In this document: piece by piece, positions 1 to 5,120 of the stretch
How positions within the stretch are numbered: position 1 is the first letter of the stretch
Layout: the number at the start of each line of letters is the position of its first letter
Assembly (NCBI GenBank): GCA_027489835.1
Contig: JAIXZF010000271.1
Span: forward strand, 1-6,229
DNA: 6,229 bases
Source of the DNA: Hyphomicrobiales bacterium
GTDB lineage: Bacteria; Pseudomonadota; Alphaproteobacteria; Rhizobiales; Beijerinckiaceae
Direction: 5' to 3'
Program-made: the position numbers and the translations under genes
The notes under the pieces: model-generated
Database searches by the model: none
Told to the model about the DNA's origin: nothing
What the model saw: only the letters and a program-made list of their open reading frames with translations

Positions 1-747
1 GAGCTCGCGCCGGGCGGCCCGCAGCCGGACGTGCTGAACTACGCCTGGCGCGATTACGGCAACCGGGTCGGCGCGTGGCGCATGCTCGACATGCTCGATG
101 CCCTCCGCCTGCCGGCCTCAGCGCTCATCAACAGCGCGATGCTGGATTACGCGCCCTCGCTGGTGGACGCCTTCGTGGCGCGCGGCGACGAGATCGTCAG
201 CCATGGCCGCACCAATTCCGAGCGCCAGAGCACAATGTCGGAAGGCGAGGAGCGCAGGCTGATCGCCGAGGCGACAGACGCCATCGTTTCCCGCCTCGGC
301 ATCCGGCCGCATGGCTGGCTCTCGCCCTGGATCGCGGAGAGCCGGCACACGCCTGACCTGCTGCGCGAGGCGGGCTACACCTACACGCTCAACTGGTGCG
401 CGGACGACCAACCGATCTGGATGGCGACACGGACGGGCCGGCTGCTGGCGGTGCCCTATCCGCAGGAGATCAACGACATCCCTGCCATCGTGGCCCGCAA
501 GGACGGCGCCGACGCCTTCGCCGACATGATCGTCGACAATTTCGACGAGATGCTGGAGCAATCCGCCGATGGCCCGCTCGTCATGGGCATCGCGCTGCAT
601 CCCTATCTCGTCGGCCAGCCCTTCCGGCTCAGGCAGCTCCGCCGCGCCCTGCGCCATGTCGCGCAGCGCCGGGACGACATCTGGTTCACGCATGCGGGCG
701 CCATCGCCGCGCATGTGGCGGCGCTGCCGGCCGCCACGTCGGCTTGA
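1..747 (+). CDS. Polysaccharide deacetylase (CE4/PuuE-like) family protein, 5'-truncated by window
   Basis: The frame is open from base 1 to the TGA at 745-747, giving 248 visible residues. A full-length family member is about 300 residues, so roughly 45-55 N-terminal residues, including the CE4 TFDD-type motif, lie upstream. An internal GTG at base 31 is probably not the start, since family-like sequence (DYGNRVGAWR, residues 18-27) begins right after it. Recognisable positions are SHGRTNSE (67-74) where CE4 has its H-[ST]-x-x-[HS] metal motif, GWLSPW (105-110) in place of the usual R-x-P-[YF] motif, DDQPIW (135-140), VPYPQEIND (151-159) and ALHPY (198-202) as the final His-bearing motif. 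The altered motifs resemble the PuuE-like branch, which contains a ring-opening allantoinase, more than chitin or peptidoglycan deacetylases. No signal peptide can be assessed. The hydantoinase gene starts 11 bases downstream, pointing to a role in cyclic amide or ureide metabolism. That substrate is inferred; family membership is secure. Confidence 0.85.
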   Translation, partial: ELAPGGPQPDVLNYAWRDYGNRVGAWRMLDMLDALRLPASALINSAMLDYAPSLVDAFVARGDEIVSHGRTNSERQSTMSEGEERRLIAEATDAIVSRLGIRPHGWLSPWIAESRHTPDLLREAGYTYTLNWCADDQPIWMATRTGRLLAVPYPQEINDIPAIVARKDGADAFADMIVDNFDEMLEQSADGPLVMGIALHPYLVGQPFRLRQLRRALRHVAQRRDDIWFTHAGAIAAHVAALPAATSA

Positions 748-753
748 GGGGGA
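746..753 (+). promoter_or_regulatory. Ribosome binding site of the hydantoinase gene
   Basis: GAGGGGGA lies 5 bases before the ATG at 759-761 and overlaps the TGA stop (745-747) of the upstream gene. It fixes the start of the hydantoinase at 759, because the same frame stays open far upstream through the preceding gene. The overlap suggests translational coupling between the two genes. Confidence 0.7.
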
Positions 754-758
754 CGTCC

Positions 759-2183
759 ATGTTCGACACGGTCATCAGAGGCGGCACGGTGGTCACCGCG
801 GCCGACACCATCCGCTGCGACGTCGGTATCGCCGGCGGCGTCGTCACGGCGCTCGGACGCGATCTCGGCGCAGCGCGGGAGGTCATCGATGCCGGCGGCA
901 GACTGGTCATGCCCGGCGGCATCGACAGCCATGTCCACCTCTCGCAGCCATCGGGAGAGGGCATCGTCATGGCGGACGACTTCGCCAGCGGAACGCGCTC
1001 GGCGGCGGCTGGCGGCGTCACGACGGTGATGGCCTTCTGCATGCAGGAAAGCGGCAAGTCGCTGCGCGCCGCGGTGCAGGACTACCATGCGAAGGCCGAA
1101 GGACGCTGCCATGTGGACGTCTCGTTCCACCTCGTCATCTCCGATCCCACCGAGCAGGTCCTAGGCCAGGAACTGCCGGCGCTCGTCGCCGACGGCTACA
1201 CCTCCTTCAAGGTCTTCATGACCTATGACGGGCTCGCCCTGAACGACATGCAGATCCTTCAGACGATGGCGGTGGCGCGCGAGACCGGCGCGCTCGTGAT
1301 GGTCCATGCCGAGAACTACGACGCGATCCGCTTCCTGACCACCCAGCTCGAGAAGCAGGGCCGCACAGCGCCGTTCTACCATGGCGCCTCGCGGCCCATC
1401 GCCGTCGAGCGCGAGGCCACGCACCGCGCCATCTCGCTGGCGGAACTGGTGGACGTGCCCATCGTCGTCGTCCACGTCTCGAACCGCGAGGCGATGGAGG
1501 AGATCCGCCGCGCCCAGTCGCGTGGGCTCAACATCCTCGGCGAGACCTGCACGCAATACCTCGTCCTCACCGAGGACGACATGCAGGGCCTCAACATGGA
1601 AGGCGCGAAGTATGTCTGCTCCCCGCCGCCGCGCGACCGCGCCAGCCAGGAGGCCTGTTGGGAAGGCCTGCAGACGGGCGTCTTCACACTGTTCTCGTCC
1701 GACCACTGTCCGTTCCGCTACGACGAACAGGGCAAGCTCGCGCCGAAGGGCCGCACCAGCTTCCGATGGGTGCCGAACGGCATTCCGGGCGTCGCCGCGC
1801 GGTTGCCGATCCTGTTTTCCGAAGGCGTCGGCAAAGGCCGCATTGACCTCAACGCCTTCGTGGCGCTGACGGCGACCAACCACGCCAGGACCTACGGGCT
1901 CTACCCCCGCAAGGGCACCATCGCCGTCGGCTCGGACGCCGACATCGCGATCTGGGACCCGGAACGTCGCGTCACCATCGACAATGCGAGCCAGCAGCAT
2001 GGGGCGGACTACACGCCCTATGAGGGCTTCGAAGTCACCGGCTGGCCGGTCCTGACGATGGTCAGGGGCAAGGTGGTGATGCGCGAGGGCGAGGTGTCCG
2101 CCTCAGCTCCCGAAGGCATCTATCTCAGCCGCGGCCATTCGGCCCATGCCCGGCCCGGCGGAAGCGGGCGCAAGGCACGCTGA
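759..2183 (+). CDS. hydA: Dihydropyrimidinase / D-hydantoinase family amidohydrolase
   Basis: This is a 474-residue cytosolic cyclic amidohydrolase that hydrolyses the ring amide of dihydropyrimidines or 5-substituted hydantoins to N-carbamoyl amino acids. The length is normal for the family (about 460-490). All expected active-site elements are visible: H58 and H60 in GGIDSHVHL, K151 in SFKVFMTY (the lysine carboxylated to bridge the two metals), Y156 (transition-state tyrosine), H183 in VHAEN, H239 in VVHVS, D315 in SSDHCPF and N340 in VPNGIPGV. A small beta domain is made from the N-terminus (residues 1-50) and the region after about 385 (KGTIAVGSDADIAIWD, 385-400). The substrate loops (about 61-72, 93-100, 156-164) differ from canonical pyrimidine enzymes, and the usual Glu after PGV is Ala346, so the natural substrate is uncertain. 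The start is set by the strong RBS at 746-753. It follows the CE4-like gene by 11 bases, so they are probably co-transcribed. The C-terminus is basic and Gly/Arg-rich. Allantoinase or phenylhydantoinase activity is an alternative. The symbol is the generic family name. Confidence 0.93.
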   Translation: MFDTVIRGGTVVTAADTIRCDVGIAGGVVTALGRDLGAAREVIDAGGRLVMPGGIDSHVHLSQPSGEGIVMADDFASGTRSAAAGGVTTVMAFCMQESGKSLRAAVQDYHAKAEGRCHVDVSFHLVISDPTEQVLGQELPALVADGYTSFKVFMTYDGLALNDMQILQTMAVARETGALVMVHAENYDAIRFLTTQLEKQGRTAPFYHGASRPIAVEREATHRAISLAELVDVPIVVVHVSNREAMEEIRRAQSRGLNILGETCTQYLVLTEDDMQGLNMEGAKYVCSPPPRDRASQEACWEGLQTGVFTLFSSDHCPFRYDEQGKLAPKGRTSFRWVPNGIPGVAARLPILFSEGVGKGRIDLNAFVALTATNHARTYGLYPRKGTIAVGSDADIAIWDPERRVTIDNASQQHGADYTPYEGFEVTGWPVLTMVRGKVVMREGEVSASAPEGIYLSRGHSAHARPGGSGRKAR

Positions 2184-2187
2184 GCCC

Positions 2188-2209
2188 GGTTGTCTCGCGT
2201 GGGACAGCC
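2188..2209 (+). terminator. Hairpin after the hydantoinase stop, possible terminator or 3'-end stabiliser
   Basis: Bases 2188-2196 pair with 2201-2209 around a GCGT loop, forming nine contiguous base pairs of which two are G-T wobbles. The hairpin begins 5 bases after the hydantoinase stop codon. It is not followed by a T-run (the next bases are CTATAG), so it is not a textbook intrinsic terminator. It could be a weak terminator or an mRNA 3'-end hairpin separating the CE4-hydantoinase unit from the SapC-family gene. Confidence 0.4.
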
Positions 2210-2245
2210 CTATAGCGTGCCGCGCGAACGGAGCCGCTCCTACCC

Positions 2246-2971
2246 ATGTCCGAGACCAACGCGATCAGCGCGCGCCTGCCGGTGCTCTACCGATCGGTCA
2301 CGCCGCTCAACCGCGAAACGCATCGCCATCTCAGGCTGGCGCCCCTGCCCGAACCGCTGAGCTTCGCCCGTGGCACGCATCTGCTGCCGGCGATGCTCGA
2401 CGAGTTCGCGGCCGCCGCGCGCGAACTGCCGATCGTCTTCCTGCCCGAAGGGGAGATGATCTCCTGCGTCTTCCTGCTGAGCCTCAAGCCCGGCGTAAAC
2501 GGCTTCGTCAACGGCGACGGCATGTGGACCGCCGATTACCTGCCGGCCTATATCCGGCGCTATCCGTTCATCCTGGCCGATGTCGACACCGGCGGCGATC
2601 CGCTGATGTGCTTCGACGACCAGTTCGAGGGGCTGGGCGACTTGGGTGGCGAACCGCTCTTCAAGCCGGACGGCGCCGCCACGCCCGCGCTGGAGGCGGC
2701 GATGCAGTTCGCGGCCGGCTTCCGCGAGGCCGGCCAGCGCACCACGGCCTTCATCGCCAAGCTGCGGGAATTCGACCTGCTCACGGCCGTGAAGCTCGAC
2801 GTGGCCTCCAAGCGCGCCGGCAAGGCCTCGGTCGAGGGACTGCTCGTGGTCAGCGAAGCGCGCCTCAAGGCCCTGAGCGATGCACGCCTCCTGGAGCTCC
2901 AGCGCAGCGGCCACCTGCCGGCCATCTACGCGCATCTGATGAGCCTCGGCGCGCTGACGACGCTGAGCTGA
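2246..2971 (+). CDS. SapC family protein
   Basis: This 241-residue protein has the hallmarks of the SapC family (about 230-250 residues): LNRETHRHLRL at 21-31, a central GVNGFVNGDGMW (83-94) followed by DYLPAYIRRYPFIL (97-110), and ADVDTGGDPLMC (111-122). No signal peptide or membrane segment is apparent, so it should be soluble. The family is named after a Campylobacter fetus surface-layer-associated protein. In proteobacteria its members often neighbour TonB receptors, cupin/JmjC-type proteins or flavin-dependent halogenases, none of which is visible here, and its biochemical role is unknown. It is unrelated to the SapC permease of the peptide ABC transporter. The start codon has only a weak GGAG (2230-2233) 12 bases upstream. 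The gap to the hydantoinase stop is 62 bases and contains a hairpin, so it may be a separate transcription unit. Family call is firm; function is not assigned. Confidence 0.88.
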   Translation: MSETNAISARLPVLYRSVTPLNRETHRHLRLAPLPEPLSFARGTHLLPAMLDEFAAAARELPIVFLPEGEMISCVFLLSLKPGVNGFVNGDGMWTADYLPAYIRRYPFILADVDTGGDPLMCFDDQFEGLGDLGGEPLFKPDGAATPALEAAMQFAAGFREAGQRTTAFIAKLREFDLLTAVKLDVASKRAGKASVEGLLVVSEARLKALSDARLLELQRSGHLPAIYAHLMSLGALTTLS

Positions 2972-2995
2972 GTGCGGCCAATGCCGATCCTCCCG

Positions 2996-3024
2996 TTTCC
3001 ATGCACCCCGGGCGCCGCTAGGAT
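2996..3024 (+). promoter_or_regulatory. Candidate sigma70-type promoter for idi
   Basis: TTTCCA (2996-3001) and TAGGAT (3019-3024) are separated by exactly 17 bases, each matching the TTGACA/TATAAT consensus at 4 of 6 positions. The predicted transcription start, around 3031, would leave a leader of about 45 bases before the idi ATG, beginning with the hairpin at 3030-3051. The match is moderate and chance hits are common, so this is a candidate only. Confidence 0.38.
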
Positions 3025-3029
3025 GGGAA

Positions 3030-3051
3030 CGGCCCCGACTTTGCGGGGTTG
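3030..3051 (+). other. Hairpin in the idi upstream/leader region
   Basis: Bases 3030-3037 can pair with 3044-3051 around the loop ACTTTG. The core is five G-C pairs (CCCCG with CGGGG), extended by two G-T wobbles and one C-G pair. It lies 24 bases before the chosen idi ATG and would form the 5' end of a transcript from the promoter candidate at 2996-3024. No T-run follows it, so it is a poor terminator for the SapC gene. A 5' stabilising or translation-modulating role is possible but not shown. Confidence 0.4.
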
Positions 3052-3064
3052 CCTGACCATGTCC

Positions 3065-3075
3065 GGGAGCGGGGA
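3065..3075 (+). promoter_or_regulatory. Ribosome binding region of idi, two overlapping options
   Basis: GGGAG (3065-3069) sits 6 bases before ATG 3076, and GGGGA (3071-3075) sits 6 bases before ATG 3082. Either supports an ATG start over the upstream TTG at 3049. The two products would differ by only two residues. Confidence 0.55.
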
Positions 3076-3663
3076 ATGGCAATGACGGGACGGCGGAGCG
3101 ACATCGCCGCTGCGGCGGATGCCGGCGAGGATGTGCTGATCCTCGTCGACGAGGCCAACCGCGCCATCGGCTCGGGCGGCAAGCTCGCCGTGCACGAACG
3201 CGGCCTGCTGCACCGCGCCTTTTCGATCTTCCTGTTCGACGGGCAAGGCAGGGTGCTGCTGCAGCGGCGCGCGGCGGGCAAGTATCACTCCGGCGGTCTT
3301 TGGGCCAACACATGCTGCGGCCATCCGCGCCTCGGAGAGCGCACGCTGCCGGCGGCCCATCGCCGCCTCGGCGAGGAGCTGGGCATGAGCGCAAGGCTCC
3401 GCTTCGGTTTTCGCGCCCGCTACCAGACCAGCCTCGACCACGGCCTGATCGAGAACGAGCTGGTCTATGTCTATGTCGGCGCGGCTGAGGGCCGGATCGC
3501 GCCGAACCCGGACGAAGTGTCCGAGACGAGGGCCATGGCGCTGCCGGACCTGATCGAGGACACCGGCGCGCGGCCGCAGGCCTACGCCTACTGGCTGCGG
3601 CATTACCTGCTGCGCCATGCGCGCGAACTCGAGGCGCTCAGCCGCGAGCCGCGCCCCGATTGA
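3076..3663 (+). CDS. idi: Isopentenyl-diphosphate delta-isomerase, type I (Nudix)
   Basis: This is a 195-residue cytosolic enzyme interconverting isopentenyl diphosphate and dimethylallyl diphosphate for isoprenoid synthesis; E. coli Idi has 182 residues. Against the E. coli enzyme the key residues are all present: metal ligands H40 and H46 (KLAVHERGLLHRAF), catalytic Cys C81 and ligand H83 in NTCCGHP, Y116, the ExE pair E126 and E128 in IENELVY, and the C-terminal Trp W173. The Nudix helix region is HRRLGEELGM (95-104). The start is ambiguous: ATG 3076 has GGGAG (3065-3069) and ATG 3082 has GGGGA (3071-3075), each 6 bases upstream; an in-frame TTG at 3049 lies inside a hairpin without a good RBS. 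Alphaproteobacteria make isoprenoids by the MEP route, so idi is not strictly essential and is often linked to carotenoid or photosynthetic capacity. No such gene is visible here. It converges with the M20 hydrolase gene, leaving 9 bases between stops. Confidence 0.94.
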   Translation: MAMTGRRSDIAAAADAGEDVLILVDEANRAIGSGGKLAVHERGLLHRAFSIFLFDGQGRVLLQRRAAGKYHSGGLWANTCCGHPRLGERTLPAAHRRLGEELGMSARLRFGFRARYQTSLDHGLIENELVYVYVGAAEGRIAPNPDEVSETRAMALPDLIEDTGARPQAYAYWLRHYLLRHARELEALSREPRPD

Positions 3664-3672
3664 ACCGGCAGC

Positions 3673-4914
3673 TCAGCCCGCCAGTCGCGAATCGTATTCG
3701 AGCACGGCGTTGAGCAGCACCTGCGCCCCGGCCGCGCACTCCTCCTTCGTGGTTGATTCCGCCTCGTTGTGGCTGATGCCGCCCGCGCAGGGCACGAAGA
3801 TCATCACCGTCGGCATGACCCTGGCCGTGTAGGCGGCGTCATGCCCCGCGCCGGAGGCCATATCGCGCGAGGTCAGGCCGGACTTCGCCACGCCCGCCCG
3901 CACGCAGTCGATCAGCGCCTCGTCGAATTTCACCGCCGGCGAATTCCAGATCATCCTCTCCGCGAATTCGAGCTTGAGCGGGTCCATCACCTCCGGCAGC
4001 GCCGCCCGGAACGCGTCCTCCATCCTTTGCAGCGCGGCCTCGTCCGGATGGCGCAGGTCGACGCAGAAGAACACCTCGCCGGGGATCACGTTGCGGCTGT
4101 TGGGCCTGTTCTCGATCAGCCCCACGGTCGCGACGCCGCCCTGATGGGCCTGCCCGATGCCGTCGATGCGGTCGATCATGCGCGCCGCTCCCAGGAGCGC
4201 GTTGCGGCGCAGATACATGGGCGTGGCGCCGGTATGCGCATCCTGCCCGCGAACCGTCACCTCGTACCAGCGCATGCCCTGCACGCCCTTGACCACGCCG
4301 ATCATGACGCCCTGATCCTCGAGGATCGGACCCTGCTCGATATGCAGCTCGAACATCGCCTGAAAGCGGCGGCTGCCCGCCTTCTCGTCGCCTCGATAGC
4401 CGATCGTGTCCAGCGCCTCGCCGAGCGAGACGCCGTCCCTGTCCTGGCGCGAGAGCGCGAACTCGGGCGTGAACACCCCGGCATGCACGCCAGAGCACAG
4501 CATGGCGGGAGCGAAGCGCGAGCCTTCCTCGTTCGTCCAGTTGGCGATCGCGATCGGCGCATTGGTCTCGTAGCCGGCGGCCACCATCGCCCGCAGCGCC
4601 TCGATGGCGCCGAGCACGCCGAGCACCCCGTCGAACTTGCCACCCGTGGGCTGCGTGTCGAGATGCGAGCCCATCGCGATGGGCGGCAGCGCATCGTTGC
4701 GGCCGGGCCTGACGGCGAACATGTTGCCCACCTCGTCGACGTGCACCGCGCAGCCCAGCCCCTCGCAGGTGGTCTTGAACCAGTCGCGCACGCGCCGATC
4801 CTCCTCGGACAGCGTCAGCCGCTTGATGCCGCCCTTCGGCGTGCCGCCGATCTTCGCCGTCTCCATCAGCGTGGCCCAGAGCCGGGCGGGATCGATCTGG
4901 AGGTTGGGGATCAT
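3673..4914 (-). CDS. Zn-dependent hydrolase, M20 family (N-carbamoyl-L-amino acid hydrolase / beta-ureidopropionase type)
   Basis: This 413-residue cytosolic binuclear metallo-amidohydrolase matches the usual length of the hydantoinase/carbamoylase amidase family (about 400-420). The metal site is complete: H84 in GSHLDTQPTGGKFDG (82-96), bridging D95, E130 in TNEEGSRF with the preceding E129 as likely general base, H191 in ELHIEQGP and H382 in GISHNEAE. The lid/dimerisation domain (about 212-330) carries H227 in GQDAHTG, N272 in RPNSRNVIPG and R288 in DLRHPDE. It then returns to the catalytic domain with SGAGHDA (354-360). Such enzymes remove the carbamoyl group of N-carbamoyl-L-amino acids or of beta-ureidopropionate, releasing CO2 and ammonia; close relatives act on allantoate or ureidoglycine. 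The ring-opening hydantoinase about 1.5 kb away makes a carbamoyl substrate likely, but exact specificity cannot be read from sequence. A well-placed RBS (4922-4926) and promoter (4947-4975) support the start at 4914. It is divergent from the FAD oxidoreductase gene. Confidence 0.92.
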   Translation of the reverse strand: MIPNLQIDPARLWATLMETAKIGGTPKGGIKRLTLSEEDRRVRDWFKTTCEGLGCAVHVDEVGNMFAVRPGRNDALPPIAMGSHLDTQPTGGKFDGVLGVLGAIEALRAMVAAGYETNAPIAIANWTNEEGSRFAPAMLCSGVHAGVFTPEFALSRQDRDGVSLGEALDTIGYRGDEKAGSRRFQAMFELHIEQGPILEDQGVMIGVVKGVQGMRWYEVTVRGQDAHTGATPMYLRRNALLGAARMIDRIDGIGQAHQGGVATVGLIENRPNSRNVIPGEVFFCVDLRHPDEAALQRMEDAFRAALPEVMDPLKLEFAERMIWNSPAVKFDEALIDCVRAGVAKSGLTSRDMASGAGHDAAYTARVMPTVMIFVPCAGGISHNEAESTTKEECAAGAQVLLNAVLEYDSRLAG

Positions 4915-4921
4915 GGCGGGG

Positions 4922-4926
4922 CCTTT
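4922..4926 (-). promoter_or_regulatory. Ribosome binding site of the M20 hydrolase gene
   Basis: Read on the minus strand, AAAGG lies 7 bases before the ATG at 4914-4912. This is normal spacing and fits the start chosen. No better upstream start exists in this frame. Confidence 0.55.
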
Positions 4927-4946
4927 CGCAGTCTCGACTGTGGCGG

Positions 4947-4975
4947 ATTGGACCGGCAGGCGCGGCCAGCGTCAA
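4947..4975 (-). promoter_or_regulatory. Sigma70-type promoter for the M20 hydrolase gene
   Basis: On the minus strand a -35 box TTGACG (4975-4970, 5 of 6 to consensus) and a -10 box TCCAAT (4952-4947, 4 of 6) are separated by exactly 17 bases. Transcription would start near 4940, leaving a leader of about 25 bases that contains the RBS at 4922-4926. This is the best promoter-like match I found in the window. No operator or palindrome overlaps it clearly. Confidence 0.55.
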
Positions 4976-5074
4976 GCCGGCCCGCGCGCATGGCGCCCGG
5001 TCCGCACCGCCCGATGGAACGGAATCGCCTTGCCGGGATTTCGTGTGCTGAAATGGCGGCGCTCAAGCTTTTTC

Positions 5075-5092
5075 GGCGCCCGCCGCGGCGCC
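5075..5092 (+). repeat. GGCGCC inverted repeat upstream of the FAD oxidoreductase gene
   Basis: Two copies of the palindrome GGCGCC (5075-5080 and 5087-5092) flank CGCCGC, so the unit can fold as a 6-bp hairpin with a 6-base loop. It follows a short T-run (5069-5073) and lies 13 bases before the AGGGAA RBS. The T-run precedes the hairpin on the plus strand, and A's follow it on the minus strand, so it does not fit an intrinsic terminator in either direction. It may be a leader hairpin or a consequence of high GC. Confidence 0.35.
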
Positions 5093-5104
5093 CGCGCCCG
5101 CCGC

Positions 5105-5110
5105 AGGGAA
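5105..5110 (+). promoter_or_regulatory. Ribosome binding site of the FAD oxidoreductase gene
   Basis: AGGGAA lies 10 bases before ATG 5121. It favours 5121 over the next in-frame ATG at 5130, which is further from any purine-rich stretch. The choice changes the product by only three residues. Confidence 0.45.
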
Positions 5111-5120
5111 CCGGAACCAC

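Larger units (their letters stand above)
4915..5120. other. Divergent intergenic region between the M20 hydrolase and FAD oxidoreductase genes
   Basis: These 206 bases are the longest non-coding stretch. The left part holds the promoter and RBS of the minus-strand hydrolase. For the plus-strand oxidoreductase I found no convincing promoter: TTGCCG (5030-5035) and TGAAAT (5049-5054) are only 13 bases apart. A self-complementary element (5075-5092) and a C/G-rich stretch lie near its RBS. No RNA gene or small coding region with an RBS was recognised. Confidence 0.7.

Noticed and set aside
396..758. In-frame upstream extension of the hydantoinase
   Set aside because: The frame is open through the preceding gene, but the extension is Arg-rich with no family similarity. 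The RBS at 746-753 and the MFDTVIRGG start fit family N-termini.
1161..2000. Minus-strand open frame of 279 codons inside the hydantoinase
   Set aside because: It is the antisense of a conserved gene with all catalytic residues; no RBS or domain supports it.
2190..2216. Possible promoter TTGTCT (2190-2195) and TATAGC (2211-2216) before the SapC-family gene
   Set aside because: The spacer is only 15 bases and the -35-like box lies inside the hairpin stem, so it is weaker than chance allows me to claim.
2230..2240. GGAG/CTCC mini-hairpin at the SapC-family RBS
   Set aside because: Four pairs with a three-base loop is too weak to call RBS occlusion.
2240..3394. Minus-strand open frame of 384 codons across the SapC-family gene and idi
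   Set aside because: It spans two well-recognised plus-strand genes and their intergenic gap. Its low-complexity Arg/Ala/Gly composition is typical of antisense frames in GC-rich DNA.
3688..3700. CGAAT-CGT-ATTCG inverted repeat near the idi/M20 convergent stops
   Set aside because: It is a five-pair stem inside the end of the M20 coding region with no T-run. The 9-base gap itself holds no terminator.
5016..5034. Sigma54-like GG/GC pair ahead of the FAD oxidoreductase
   Set aside because: The distance between the GG and GC elements is 11 or 16 bases rather than the required spacing, and the flanking bases do not match.
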